A DNA stretch of 64,000 nucleotides from Caballeronia sp. GAFFF1 (lineage in GTDB: Bacteria; Pseudomonadota; Gammaproteobacteria; Burkholderiales; Burkholderiaceae): positions 248,001 to 312,000 of the forward strand of contig NZ_JALQEM010000041.1 of the NCBI RefSeq assembly GCF_023630705.1, given 5' to 3'. Position 1 is the stretch's first letter, and each line of letters begins with the position of its first letter. The translations under genes and the position numbers were made by a program. Below the pieces are notes generated by a model. It saw only the letters and a list, made by a program, of their open reading frames with translations. It did not search any database and had not been told where the DNA came from. Below, piece after piece: positions 16,296 to 23,663 of this stretch.

Positions 16296-18713
16296 ATGAG
16301 CAAGCGTGAAGTTCCGGGCGTTGGCCCGTATGGCGGACCGGCGGGTGGATGGGGCGCGTTGCAGGCCGTCGCGCGGGCGCTGAAGCAGCAAATGGGCGTC
16401 GCGCGGGAAGCAACGATGCTCCTCAAAGTCAATCAGCCCGCGGGCTTCGATTGTCCGGGCTGCGCGTGGCCGGACCCGCGCAGCACCTCGTCGTTCGAAT
16501 TCTGCGAGAACGGCGCGAAGGCCGTCTCGTGGGAAGCCACCACCAAGCGCACGACGCCCGAATTCTTCGGACGCCACACCGTCAGCGAACTGTGGACGTG
16601 GAACGACTTCGCGCTGGAAGACGAAGGACGGCTCACGCATCCGATGCGCTACGACGCCGCGTCCGACCGATATCTGCCGATCTCGTGGGACGAGGCATTC
16701 GAGCGCATCGGCCAGTCGCTGCGGGCGCTGCCGGACCCGAACATGGCGGAGTTCTATACCTCGGGCCGCGCATCGAACGAAGCGGCGTTTCTGTATCAAC
16801 TGTTCGCGCGGCGCTTCGGCACCAACAACTTCCCCGATTGCTCGAACATGTGCCACGAGCCGACGAGCGTCGGTTTGCCCGAGTCCATCGGCGTGGGCAA
16901 GGGAACCGTGACGCTCGCGGACTTCGATCATTGCGACGCGATCTTCTGCATCGGACACAACCCCGGCACCAACCATCCGCGCATGCTCGCGACGCTGCGC
17001 GCGGCCGCCCGGCGCGGGGCGAAGATCGTCGTGCTCAATCCGCTGCGCGAGCGCGGACTCGAGCGCTTCGCCTCGCCGCAGGACCCGGTCGAAATGGTGA
17101 CGGGCCGCTCGACCGCCATCGCCACGGATTACATTCAGGTGCGGATCGGCGGCGATGTGGCGTTCCTCAAGGGCATGATGAAGACCGTGCTCGCGCTCGA
17201 CCGTGAGAGCCAGGCGCAAGGCGGCGAAGGCGTGCTGGATCGCGCGTTCATCGACGAACACACGAGCGGCATCGACGAACTGATCGCCGACATCGACGCC
17301 ACTTCGTGGGAACAGATTGTCGGCGCGTCGGGCGTCCAGCGCGAAGAGATCGAGCACATCGGCAAGCTGTATGCGAACGCGAAAGCGGTGATCGCGTGCT
17401 ATGGCATGGGCATCACGCAGCATCACAGCGGCACGGCCAACGTGCAGCAGATCGTCAACCTGCTGCTTCTGCGCGGCAACATGGGCCGCGACGGCGCGGG
17501 CATCTGCCCCTTGCGCGGACATTCGAACGTGCAGGGCGATCGCACGGTCGGCATCACTGAAATACCGCATCAGGCGATGCTCGATTCGATCGGGCGCGTG
17601 TTCGGCTTCACGCCGCCGCGCGAACACGGTCACGGCGCCATCTCCGCCATCGAAGCGATGCGCGACGGCCGCGCGAAGGCGCTCATCGCGCTCGGTGGCA
17701 ATCTGCCGGTGGCGATGTCGGACACCCCCGTCTGCTACGAGGCCATGCGCAAGCTCGACCTCGCCGTGCATATCGCGACGAAGCTGAACCGCTCGCACTT
17801 GCTCGTCGCGAAGGAAACCATTCTGCTGCCCTGCCTCGGCCGCACGGAACTGGATGTGCAGGAGAGCGGGCCGCAGTCCATCACTGTCGAAGATTCGATG
17901 TCGATGGTGCACGCGTCGCGCGGCTCGCTGCCGCCCGCGTCCGAGCATCTGCGCTCGGAACCGGCCATCGTCGCGGGCATCGCGAAGGCGACGCTCGACG
18001 ATCCTTCGCTCGACTGGGACGGCTGGGTGGCGGACTACAACCGTATCCGCGATCTCATCGAGAAAGTGTTCCCGCAGTTCGAACGCTACAACGAGCGCAT
18101 TCAGGACCCGGGCGGCTTCCGCCTTTTCAACGCCGCCGCCGCGCGCCGTTGGGACACGCCGGAGGGACGCGCGCGCTTTATCGCGCATAAGGGCGTGATG
18201 ATGGACCCGCGCGTGGACCGCAGCGACGCGCTGATTCTCGCGACTATCCGCAGCCACGATCAGTACAACACGACGATCTACGGCTTCAACGACCGCTACC
18301 GCGGCATTACGGGTCGGCGCGACGTGGTGTTCGTCAACGAACGCGATCTCGAAGCGCGCGGGCTTCAGCACGGCGATATCGTGGATCTGGAGACGATCGA
18401 AAGCACGGTGAGCGTCGGCGGCTCGCGCCGTCTGTGCGGACTGACTGCGGTCGCGTTCGATATCGCGCCGGGTTCCATCGCCGCGTATTATCCGGAAGCC
18501 AATTGCCTCGTGTCGCTCTCGGACAACGATGCGCGCAGCGGCACCCCGGCGTACAAGTCGATTCCAGTGCTGCTCTCGCTGAGCCAGGGCGACTGTCAGG
18601 TGGGCGCCGACGCGCATACATGGCAGCACGGCGACGTCCCCAACGACAAGACCGGCGCCACCGTCGCGGCGGAAGAGCCGGAGCATCGGCGCGTGCGGAA
18701 CACGCCGAACTGA
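16296..18713 (+). CDS. FdhF/YdeP-family molybdopterin oxidoreductase
   Basis: Molybdopterin-guanine-dinucleotide oxidoreductase of 805 residues resembling E. coli YdeP and formate dehydrogenase alpha-like proteins. The family-typical GFDCPGCAWPDP (about residue 48) and FEFCENGAKAVSWEAT occur near the N-terminus. MGITQHHSGTANVQQIVNLL and GNMGRDGAGICPLRGHSNVQG mark the cofactor domains, and a molydop_binding domain forms the C-terminal 150 residues. No separate four-Cys N-terminal ferredoxin domain and no Tat signal are visible, so it is cytoplasmic. GGAGAG precedes the ATG. No electron-transfer subunit or FdhD gene is adjacent. YdeP relatives are linked to acid resistance, but the substrate is not known. 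A strong terminator follows. Confidence 0.88.
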   Translation: MSKREVPGVGPYGGPAGGWGALQAVARALKQQMGVAREATMLLKVNQPAGFDCPGCAWPDPRSTSSFEFCENGAKAVSWEATTKRTTPEFFGRHTVSELWTWNDFALEDEGRLTHPMRYDAASDRYLPISWDEAFERIGQSLRALPDPNMAEFYTSGRASNEAAFLYQLFARRFGTNNFPDCSNMCHEPTSVGLPESIGVGKGTVTLADFDHCDAIFCIGHNPGTNHPRMLATLRAAARRGAKIVVLNPLRERGLERFASPQDPVEMVTGRSTAIATDYIQVRIGGDVAFLKGMMKTVLALDRESQAQGGEGVLDRAFIDEHTSGIDELIADIDATSWEQIVGASGVQREEIEHIGKLYANAKAVIACYGMGITQHHSGTANVQQIVNLLLLRGNMGRDGAGICPLRGHSNVQGDRTVGITEIPHQAMLDSIGRVFGFTPPREHGHGAISAIEAMRDGRAKALIALGGNLPVAMSDTPVCYEAMRKLDLAVHIATKLNRSHLLVAKETILLPCLGRTELDVQESGPQSITVEDSMSMVHASRGSLPPASEHLRSEPAIVAGIAKATLDDPSLDWDGWVADYNRIRDLIEKVFPQFERYNERIQDPGGFRLFNAAAARRWDTPEGRARFIAHKGVMMDPRVDRSDALILATIRSHDQYNTTIYGFNDRYRGITGRRDVVFVNERDLEARGLQHGDIVDLETIESTVSVGGSRRLCGLTAVAFDIAPGSIAAYYPEANCLVSLSDNDARSGTPAYKSIPVLLSLSQGDCQVGADAHTWQHGDVPNDKTGATVAAEEPEHRRVRNTPN

Positions 18714-18726
18714 GCGGATGTCCGGC

Positions 18727-18758
18727 TGCGGCAGGCGAAGGCGAGCCTGCCGCATTTT
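18727..18758 (+). terminator. Intrinsic terminator after YdeP-like gene
   Basis: Perfect 10-bp stem (arms 18727-18736 and 18745-18754, TGCGGCAGGC / GCCTGCCGCA) with an 8-nt loop, followed by TTTT at 18755-18758. It lies 14 bp past the stop codon at 18713. This is textbook Rho-independent geometry, although the T-run is short. Confidence 0.8.
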
Positions 18759-18878
18759 CCGCACGATGTCTCTATTTTTCGCAGGCTATCAAGTCGGCGC
18801 AGTCGTTTCCGTTATTACTGCCAGAGGCCGCTCGCCCCGCGCTGGCCGTAAGCGAACATCAACGAAACGACGACTCGC

Positions 18879-20423
18879 ATGACTTTCTCTAGAAAACTCT
18901 GGCTGCCCCTGATTCTGAGCCTTGCGTGCCTGGCCGGAATCTCAGTGGCCGACGCATTCCGCATGCGCTCCGTACGCACCGAGCAAACCAAGCTCGACAT
19001 CAAGCACGCGACGGAGGTCGCCAACAGCATCATCAAGGAGTTCGCGCAGCAAGCGGCGAGCGGCACGATCACGCAAGATCAGGCCAAACAGGGCGCGTTG
19101 AGCGCGATCCGCGACATTCGCTTCGGCGACAACGGCTATTTCAGCGTGTTCGACTCGCAGGCCAAAGTCCTGGTGCATCCGATGAAACCCGAATTCGTCG
19201 GCAAGACCATGATGGACTTTAAGGACCCGAACGGCGTCTATCTGTACCGCGAGATTATCGACGTGGGCAAGCGCGAGGGCGCAGGCTACACCTATTATTC
19301 GTTCGCCAAGCCCGGCAGCAACGAGATCCTGCCGAAGATGTCGTATGTCTCGATGTATCAGCCGTGGGACTGGCTCATCGTGACGGGCGTGTATATCGAC
19401 GACATCAATGCGGCCTTCTACGCCTCGCTCGGCTGGAGCCTCGGCGTGCTCGCGGCGATCGCGGTGGTGCTGTGCGTGTTCGTGTCGCGGCTCAATCGCG
19501 GCATTCTCCGGTCGATGGGCGGCGAGCCGTCGTACGCGGCGGAAGTCGCCAACCAGATCGCGGACAACAACCTTACCGTCGATGTCGCGACTCGGGCGGA
19601 CGACCGTTCCAGCCTCATGTATTCGATGGCGCGCATGCGTTCCCAACTGCTCACGGCGATCGAAAGCGTAAAGACGTCGGCCAACGCGATTGCGAGCGCG
19701 AGCCGCGAGATTGCGGTCGGCAACACGGATCTGTCGTCGCGCACGGAGCAGCAGGCGGCGTCGCTGGAGGAGACAGCGGCGAGCATGGAAGAACTGACCG
19801 CCGCCGTGAAGCACAACTCGGAGAATGCGCGGCAGGCGAGCGGACTAGCCGGCACCGCGCGGGAAGTCGCGAACGAAGGCACGACGATCGTCGGCGAAGT
19901 GGTCGGCACGATGGCCGAGATCGAGCACAGCTCGCACAAGATCGGCGAGATCATCGACATCATCGAAGGCATTGCGTTCCAGACCAACATCCTCGCGCTG
20001 AATGCGGCCGTCGAAGCGGCGCGCGCGGGCGAGCAAGGCCGCGGCTTCGCGGTGGTGGCGGGCGAAGTGCGCAGTCTCGCGCAACGGTCTTCGACGGCCT
20101 CGAAGGAGATTCGCGAACTGATCGAGGCGTCCAGTACACGCGTTCACGCGGGCACCCAACTCGTCGGCCGCGCCGGCGATACGATGACGAAGATCAGCGC
20201 GGCTATTCAGAAGGTGACCGACATCATGGACGAGATCGCGTCTGCATCGAACGAGCAGAGTCGCGGCATCGAACAGGTGAATCAGGCCATCAGCCAGATG
20301 GACGAAGTCACGCAGCAAAACGCAGCGCTGGTGGAACAGGCGGCTGCGGCGGCCGGATCGCTGCAGGATCAGGCGGAGCAGTTGAAGGCGACGATGGCCG
20401 TGTTCAGGACGGCTTCGGTCTGA
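18879..20423 (+). CDS. Methyl-accepting chemotaxis protein with single Cache domain
   Basis: Chemoreceptor of 514 residues. A membrane helix at about residues 7-27 is followed by a periplasmic single Cache (sCache_2) domain to about residue 185, with the family-like IRFGDNGYFSVFD, VLVHPMKPEFVGK and QPWDWLIVTGVYIDD segments. A second helix near residues 188-208, a HAMP-like linker and a long coiled-coil signalling domain follow, with the conserved hairpin around FQTNILALNAAVEAARAGEQ. No C-terminal CheR-docking pentapeptide is obvious. sCache_2 sensors often bind small carboxylates, but the ligand here is unknown. It is a single gene, convergent with the glycosyltransferase. Confidence 0.93.
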   Translation: MTFSRKLWLPLILSLACLAGISVADAFRMRSVRTEQTKLDIKHATEVANSIIKEFAQQAASGTITQDQAKQGALSAIRDIRFGDNGYFSVFDSQAKVLVHPMKPEFVGKTMMDFKDPNGVYLYREIIDVGKREGAGYTYYSFAKPGSNEILPKMSYVSMYQPWDWLIVTGVYIDDINAAFYASLGWSLGVLAAIAVVLCVFVSRLNRGILRSMGGEPSYAAEVANQIADNNLTVDVATRADDRSSLMYSMARMRSQLLTAIESVKTSANAIASASREIAVGNTDLSSRTEQQAASLEETAASMEELTAAVKHNSENARQASGLAGTAREVANEGTTIVGEVVGTMAEIEHSSHKIGEIIDIIEGIAFQTNILALNAAVEAARAGEQGRGFAVVAGEVRSLAQRSSTASKEIRELIEASSTRVHAGTQLVGRAGDTMTKISAAIQKVTDIMDEIASASNEQSRGIEQVNQAISQMDEVTQQNAALVEQAAAAAGSLQDQAEQLKATMAVFRTASV

Positions 20424-20436
20424 ACCGTTTGCGCCG

Positions 20437-21435
20437 CTAACGCAGCGGCCGCGAGCCTGTCGAACTGAAGGTGGCGTGGCCGAGCGAATTCAGCTTTCGC
20501 GATACGCGGCGAAGCAGAAAGCGGCCGACATTCCATGCAATCCACGGGTCGCTCGCGCATGTTTTGAGTACGCGCGCGGTGCCCTCGGACTTGCGCATCG
20601 AGACGAGCTTCGTCTTTGCATCGAGCCACCTGAGGCTCTTCGAGCGGCGAGCGACGAGCGCCCGCAAACGTGGATTGCCACCGATTGCGGGCCGCGACAG
20701 CAGCTGATCGGTGGCCGTCTTCATTGCGCTGTAGTTCACCCGCGTGCGACTCATGCCAGATGCCGTCTTGCTGATCGAGCCCATTCTCTCCGTGTAGAGA
20801 TAGTAGGCATCGTTGGCGCACACCCAGACACAGCCGGCTAGCAGTGCGTCGAGCATCAAGCGGAAGTCCTCGCCATGACGCAAGCTCACGGGATAGCGCA
20901 GCCCCCGATTCACCAGCGCGTCGCGGCGAAATAGCGGCATGAGAAGGCCGAAGTCGCATTCGGTCGATTCCCCTGCCGCGTTGTACAGGAAGCTGTCCAG
21001 CGTGACCTTGAAGTGCGGCTCGCTTCCTCTTCGGCGGAACCCGGGCCGGACGACTTCCTGTGCGACTGCATCGTAGATCAGCAGGTTGTCCGTCACGATA
21101 TCGGCCCCCGTATCGTTCCCGAGGCGCACGAGCCGCTCTAACCGTTCAGGAGCGAAGCGGTCGTCGGCGTCGAGAAGCGCGATCCACTGACCGCGGGCTT
21201 TCTCGATGCCCGCGTTGCGAGCGCCACCGGGCCCCACGTTCTCGGCAAGATTGATCAGCTTAATGCGGCTGTCTTCTTTCGATGCAGCTTCCACGACCTT
21301 CGCTGTATCGTCGGTCGAGGCGTCGTTGACGACGATGATTTCGAGTGGCGCAAGCGTCTGCTTTTGCAGCGATGCAATTCCGACTCGTATGAAGTCCTGC
21401 GCATTGTAAGCGGGAATTACGACCGATACTGACAT
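20437..21435 (-). CDS. Family 2 glycosyltransferase
   Basis: GT-A fold glycosyltransferase of about 332 residues. The N-terminus reads SVSVVIPAYNAQDFI, followed by VVNDASTDDTAKV and the nucleotide-sugar/metal site WIALLDADDRF near residues 85-95. The reading frame extends far upstream (to 21645), but GGGAGG 7 bp before the ATG at 21435 and the position of the GT2 N-terminal strand fix the start. The C-terminal third is basic and has no clear membrane helices. No polysaccharide, LPS or capsule genes are adjacent, so the acceptor is unknown. It is convergent with the MCP gene, 13 bp apart. Confidence 0.88.
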   Translation of the reverse strand: MSVSVVIPAYNAQDFIRVGIASLQKQTLAPLEIIVVNDASTDDTAKVVEAASKEDSRIKLINLAENVGPGGARNAGIEKARGQWIALLDADDRFAPERLERLVRLGNDTGADIVTDNLLIYDAVAQEVVRPGFRRRGSEPHFKVTLDSFLYNAAGESTECDFGLLMPLFRRDALVNRGLRYPVSLRHGEDFRLMLDALLAGCVWVCANDAYYLYTERMGSISKTASGMSRTRVNYSAMKTATDQLLSRPAIGGNPRLRALVARRSKSLRWLDAKTKLVSMRKSEGTARVLKTCASDPWIAWNVGRFLLRRVSRKLNSLGHATFSSTGSRPLR

Positions 21436-21628
21436 GCGGGTCCTCCCAAGCTGCCACGGGTGTCGACAGGCAGTGGCGCCTACCGAGTGCACCGTAGCAT
21501 AGTCAATGCGCGAATCGAGTGCAATGCGTGAAGATCTGCAGTGCGAAAGAGCACGTCGAACCGACGGAACGTTCGATCCGCCTGTTGCGGCGCAACACTG
21601 TGAGCGGCTCGCAGACCGCTCGCACACC

Positions 21629-22027
21629 TTATTCGCGTGCCTCATCCTTTACGTAGGATGCCAAACCATTACCGAAAGACCATTCGTCTCGCGCGTTCGG
21701 CTGCAACACGATAAGCACGTCCTCCGGACGCAAGCCCGGATTCGCCGCGAGGTTGTTCGCGATGGCCTTGAACAGCGCCTTCTTTTGCGCAGTGTCGCGC
21801 CAATTGCCGGCCGTGATGTTGACGACGACCAGATCGTCGGTGCGATGAATCCCGAGATAGTCGCTGTCGTAGATGAACTCCTCACGCTCATGTTGATGAA
21901 CGAGATGGAAGCGATCGTCGGCCGGGGCGCCATATGCTTCGACCAGCGCCTGGTGCACGCCGTCGCTAATGGCTCGAATATGCGCGGGGGACTTGCCTTT
22001 GATCAGAGAAATGCGGATGAGCGGCAT
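21629..22027 (-). CDS. Tautomerase-family protein (Tautomerase_2-like)
   Basis: Protein of 132 residues beginning MPLIRISLIKG, so the mature N-terminus would be Pro1, the catalytic base of the 4-oxalocrotonate tautomerase superfamily. The size and the segments LVEAYGAPADDRFHLVHQH and LVVVNITAGNW fit the longer Tautomerase_2 type. GGAG lies about 10 bp before the ATG. It is divergent from the LysR gene at 22150, and a second tautomerase gene lies just beyond that LysR. This points to a small LysR-controlled pair acting on keto/enol acids, although the substrate is not identifiable. Confidence 0.85.
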   Translation of the reverse strand: MPLIRISLIKGKSPAHIRAISDGVHQALVEAYGAPADDRFHLVHQHEREEFIYDSDYLGIHRTDDLVVVNITAGNWRDTAQKKALFKAIANNLAANPGLRPEDVLIVLQPNARDEWSFGNGLASYVKDEARE

Positions 22028-22104
22028 GGCTTCTTTACTCCGGTTACGAGACTGTGGGCGTCTGCGCTACTTGACGTGCTAACAATACGGCCCGATCATC
22101 ATTC

Positions 22105-22123
22105 CGTAAATTTGAAACTTACG
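22105..22123. promoter_or_regulatory. Candidate LysR operator, site 1
   Basis: Inverted repeat CGTAA (22105-22109) and TTACG (22119-22123) around a TTTGAAAC core, in the 122-bp gap between the divergent tautomerase and LysR genes. Read on the minus strand the core is GTTTCAAATTT, which resembles a motif at 23083-23095 upstream of the second tautomerase gene. Confidence 0.4.
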
Positions 22124-22149
22124 AACTGTCGCATCTGCGAAATCGAACG

Positions 22150-23049
22150 ATGCCTACCCGAACCAATCTCGACATGGATGTGCTGAGGACCTTCGTCACC
22201 GGGTTCGAACTAGGCAGCTTTGCACGCGCGGCAGAGCGCCTCGGCCGCTCTCAATCGGCAATCAGCACGCAGTTGCGGAGGCTGGAGGATCAGATCGGCC
22301 GGCCTCTCGTGCAGAAGTCGGGGCGCGGCCTCGCGCTCACGACAGCGGGAGAAGGTCTGCTGAGCTACGCGAAGCGCTTGCTCGAACTCAACGACGAAGC
22401 AGTGGAAACCGTGAGGGGATCGGACCTCGAAGGCTGGGCGCGCCTCGGCTTGCCGCAGGATTTCGCGGAGAGCTGGCTGCCGGCAGTCCTCAGCCGGTTT
22501 TCGCGAGCGCATCCGAAAGTTCGCGTCGAGGTTCAGGTTGATAGAAGCGCGTCGCTCATCGAGAAGACACTCTCCGGCGCGCTCGATGTCGCGCTCGTCT
22601 GGGGAGACGGCAACGCGTCGCCGCACGGCGAACGCGTGGCGGCCGTGCCCATCCAGTGGGTCGGGCGGCCTGATTGGGGTGGCGTGGAAAGTCTTGGCGG
22701 ACAGCCGCTGCCCTTCGTGGCGTTCGACCCGCCCTGCACCTTCCGCTCGGCCGCCGTCGATGCAATGGATGCAGCCGGCCTGCCGTGGAGGCTCGTGTTC
22801 ACCAGTCCCAGTCTTTCGGGGCTTTGGGCTGCGGTCGAGGGCGGCCTCGGCATTACCGTTCGAACGGCCCTCAGGATGCCGCCATCGCTCGTTGCGCTGG
22901 ACCCGATGACAACCGGCTTGCCCGCTCTGCCGCTCGCGCCGCTTGCGCTTCATCGCGCAGAAGCCGAACCCACGGCCGCAGTCACCCAGCTGACCGATAT
23001 CGTGACCGAAACGCTCCGTGACGAGCTTGCCGCCGTGGCTGTGCGCTGA
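22150..23049 (+). CDS. LysR-family transcriptional regulator
   Basis: LTTR of 299 residues with an N-terminal winged helix-turn-helix (FELGSFARAAERLGRSQSAI at about residues 17-36) and a periplasmic-binding-like effector domain from about residue 95. It sits between two tautomerase genes: one divergent (21629-22027), one downstream on the same strand (23171-23572). This arrangement suggests that it controls both. The ATG at 22150 places the HTH at the usual distance from the N-terminus. The effector is unknown and could be an unsaturated keto acid. Confidence 0.9.
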   Translation: MPTRTNLDMDVLRTFVTGFELGSFARAAERLGRSQSAISTQLRRLEDQIGRPLVQKSGRGLALTTAGEGLLSYAKRLLELNDEAVETVRGSDLEGWARLGLPQDFAESWLPAVLSRFSRAHPKVRVEVQVDRSASLIEKTLSGALDVALVWGDGNASPHGERVAAVPIQWVGRPDWGGVESLGGQPLPFVAFDPPCTFRSAAVDAMDAAGLPWRLVFTSPSLSGLWAAVEGGLGITVRTALRMPPSLVALDPMTTGLPALPLAPLALHRAEAEPTAAVTQLTDIVTETLRDELAAVAVR

Positions 23050-23082
23050 GCGACGGTTCGATTCGATGAATGGATGAGTTCC

Positions 23083-23095
23083 AAACTTTCAAATT
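23083..23095. promoter_or_regulatory. Candidate LysR operator, site 2
   Basis: AAACTTTCAAATT, 75 bp upstream of the second tautomerase start, shares TTTCAAATT with the minus-strand reading of site 1 at 22105-22123. Sharing between the two flanking promoters supports a common regulator, but the match is short. Confidence 0.3.
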
Positions 23096-23170
23096 GCTCG
23101 AAGCGGCGCGCAGCCCTATCGTTTCGATACGCAACGCGCTCGCGTGTGCATCGAACAAGGAGAAATGGCC

Positions 23171-23572
23171 ATGCCCTTCATCAGCGTCAAAGCGATCGGT
23201 GAACCGCTCGCGCAACATCAGGTGAAAGCGATTCAGGAAGGCATCACTGCGTTGATGGTCGATGTCCTTCGCAAAGTCGGGCCTCTCGTCGGCGTTCTGG
23301 TCGAACAGGTACCCGCCAAGAGCTGGACCGTGGGCGGCGAGCCGGTCGCGTGTGCCGCGCAGGTCGATGCGATCGTGAGTGCCGGAACCAATAGTGCCGA
23401 AGAGAAGACCCGCTGCATCCGGGAGACCAACGCACTGCTCAAATCGGTCATCGGCAGCGCGCTGTCGGAAGTGAGCTATGTCGTGATTCACGAAGTCCCG
23501 AAAGACAGCTGGGGCTACGACGGACTTACGCAAGCCTATCGGGCGGATGCGCGCGCTTCGCGCGAATCATGA
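23171..23572 (+). CDS. 4-Oxalocrotonate-tautomerase-like protein
   Basis: Protein of 133 residues starting MPFISVKAIGEPL, giving a Pro1 nucleophile/base after Met removal. Two ATGs lie 6 bp apart (23165 and 23171). AAGGAG is optimally spaced only from the second, and only the second yields Pro1, so 23171 is chosen. It is longer than the classic 62-residue 4-OT. The C-terminal half (VSYVVIHEVPKDSWGYDGL) resembles the second beta-alpha-beta unit of fused tautomerases, although no second Pro1 exists internally. It lies downstream of the LysR gene on the same strand and is likely its target. Confidence 0.8.
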   Translation: MPFISVKAIGEPLAQHQVKAIQEGITALMVDVLRKVGPLVGVLVEQVPAKSWTVGGEPVACAAQVDAIVSAGTNSAEEKTRCIRETNALLKSVIGSALSEVSYVVIHEVPKDSWGYDGLTQAYRADARASRES

Positions 23573-23611
23573 CGAGCCGCGAGCGCGGCGTGCCATTGGC
23601 GCAGAGAGCAA

Positions 23612-23663
23612 GGTGCATCACCGGCTTAACGTGATGATGCACCGCGAGCAACGGGTTAAGCCG
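23612..23663. repeat. Two interleaved 9-bp inverted repeats
   Basis: Arm A is GGTGCATCA (23612-23620) with complement TGATGCACC at 23635-23643. Arm B is CGGCTTAAC (23622-23630) with complement GTTAAGCCG at 23655-23663, which includes the stop codon of the minus-strand protease gene. The A-B-A'-B' order allows either of two mutually exclusive hairpins or a pseudoknot-like fold. It lies between convergent genes, so a role in 3' end formation is possible. Confidence 0.7.

Noticed and set aside
15786..18764. Very long minus-strand frame (992 residues) antisense to the YdeP-like gene
   Set aside because: It mirrors the codon pattern of a clear oxidoreductase on the other strand, is Arg/His-rich and has no domain; a GC-driven shadow.
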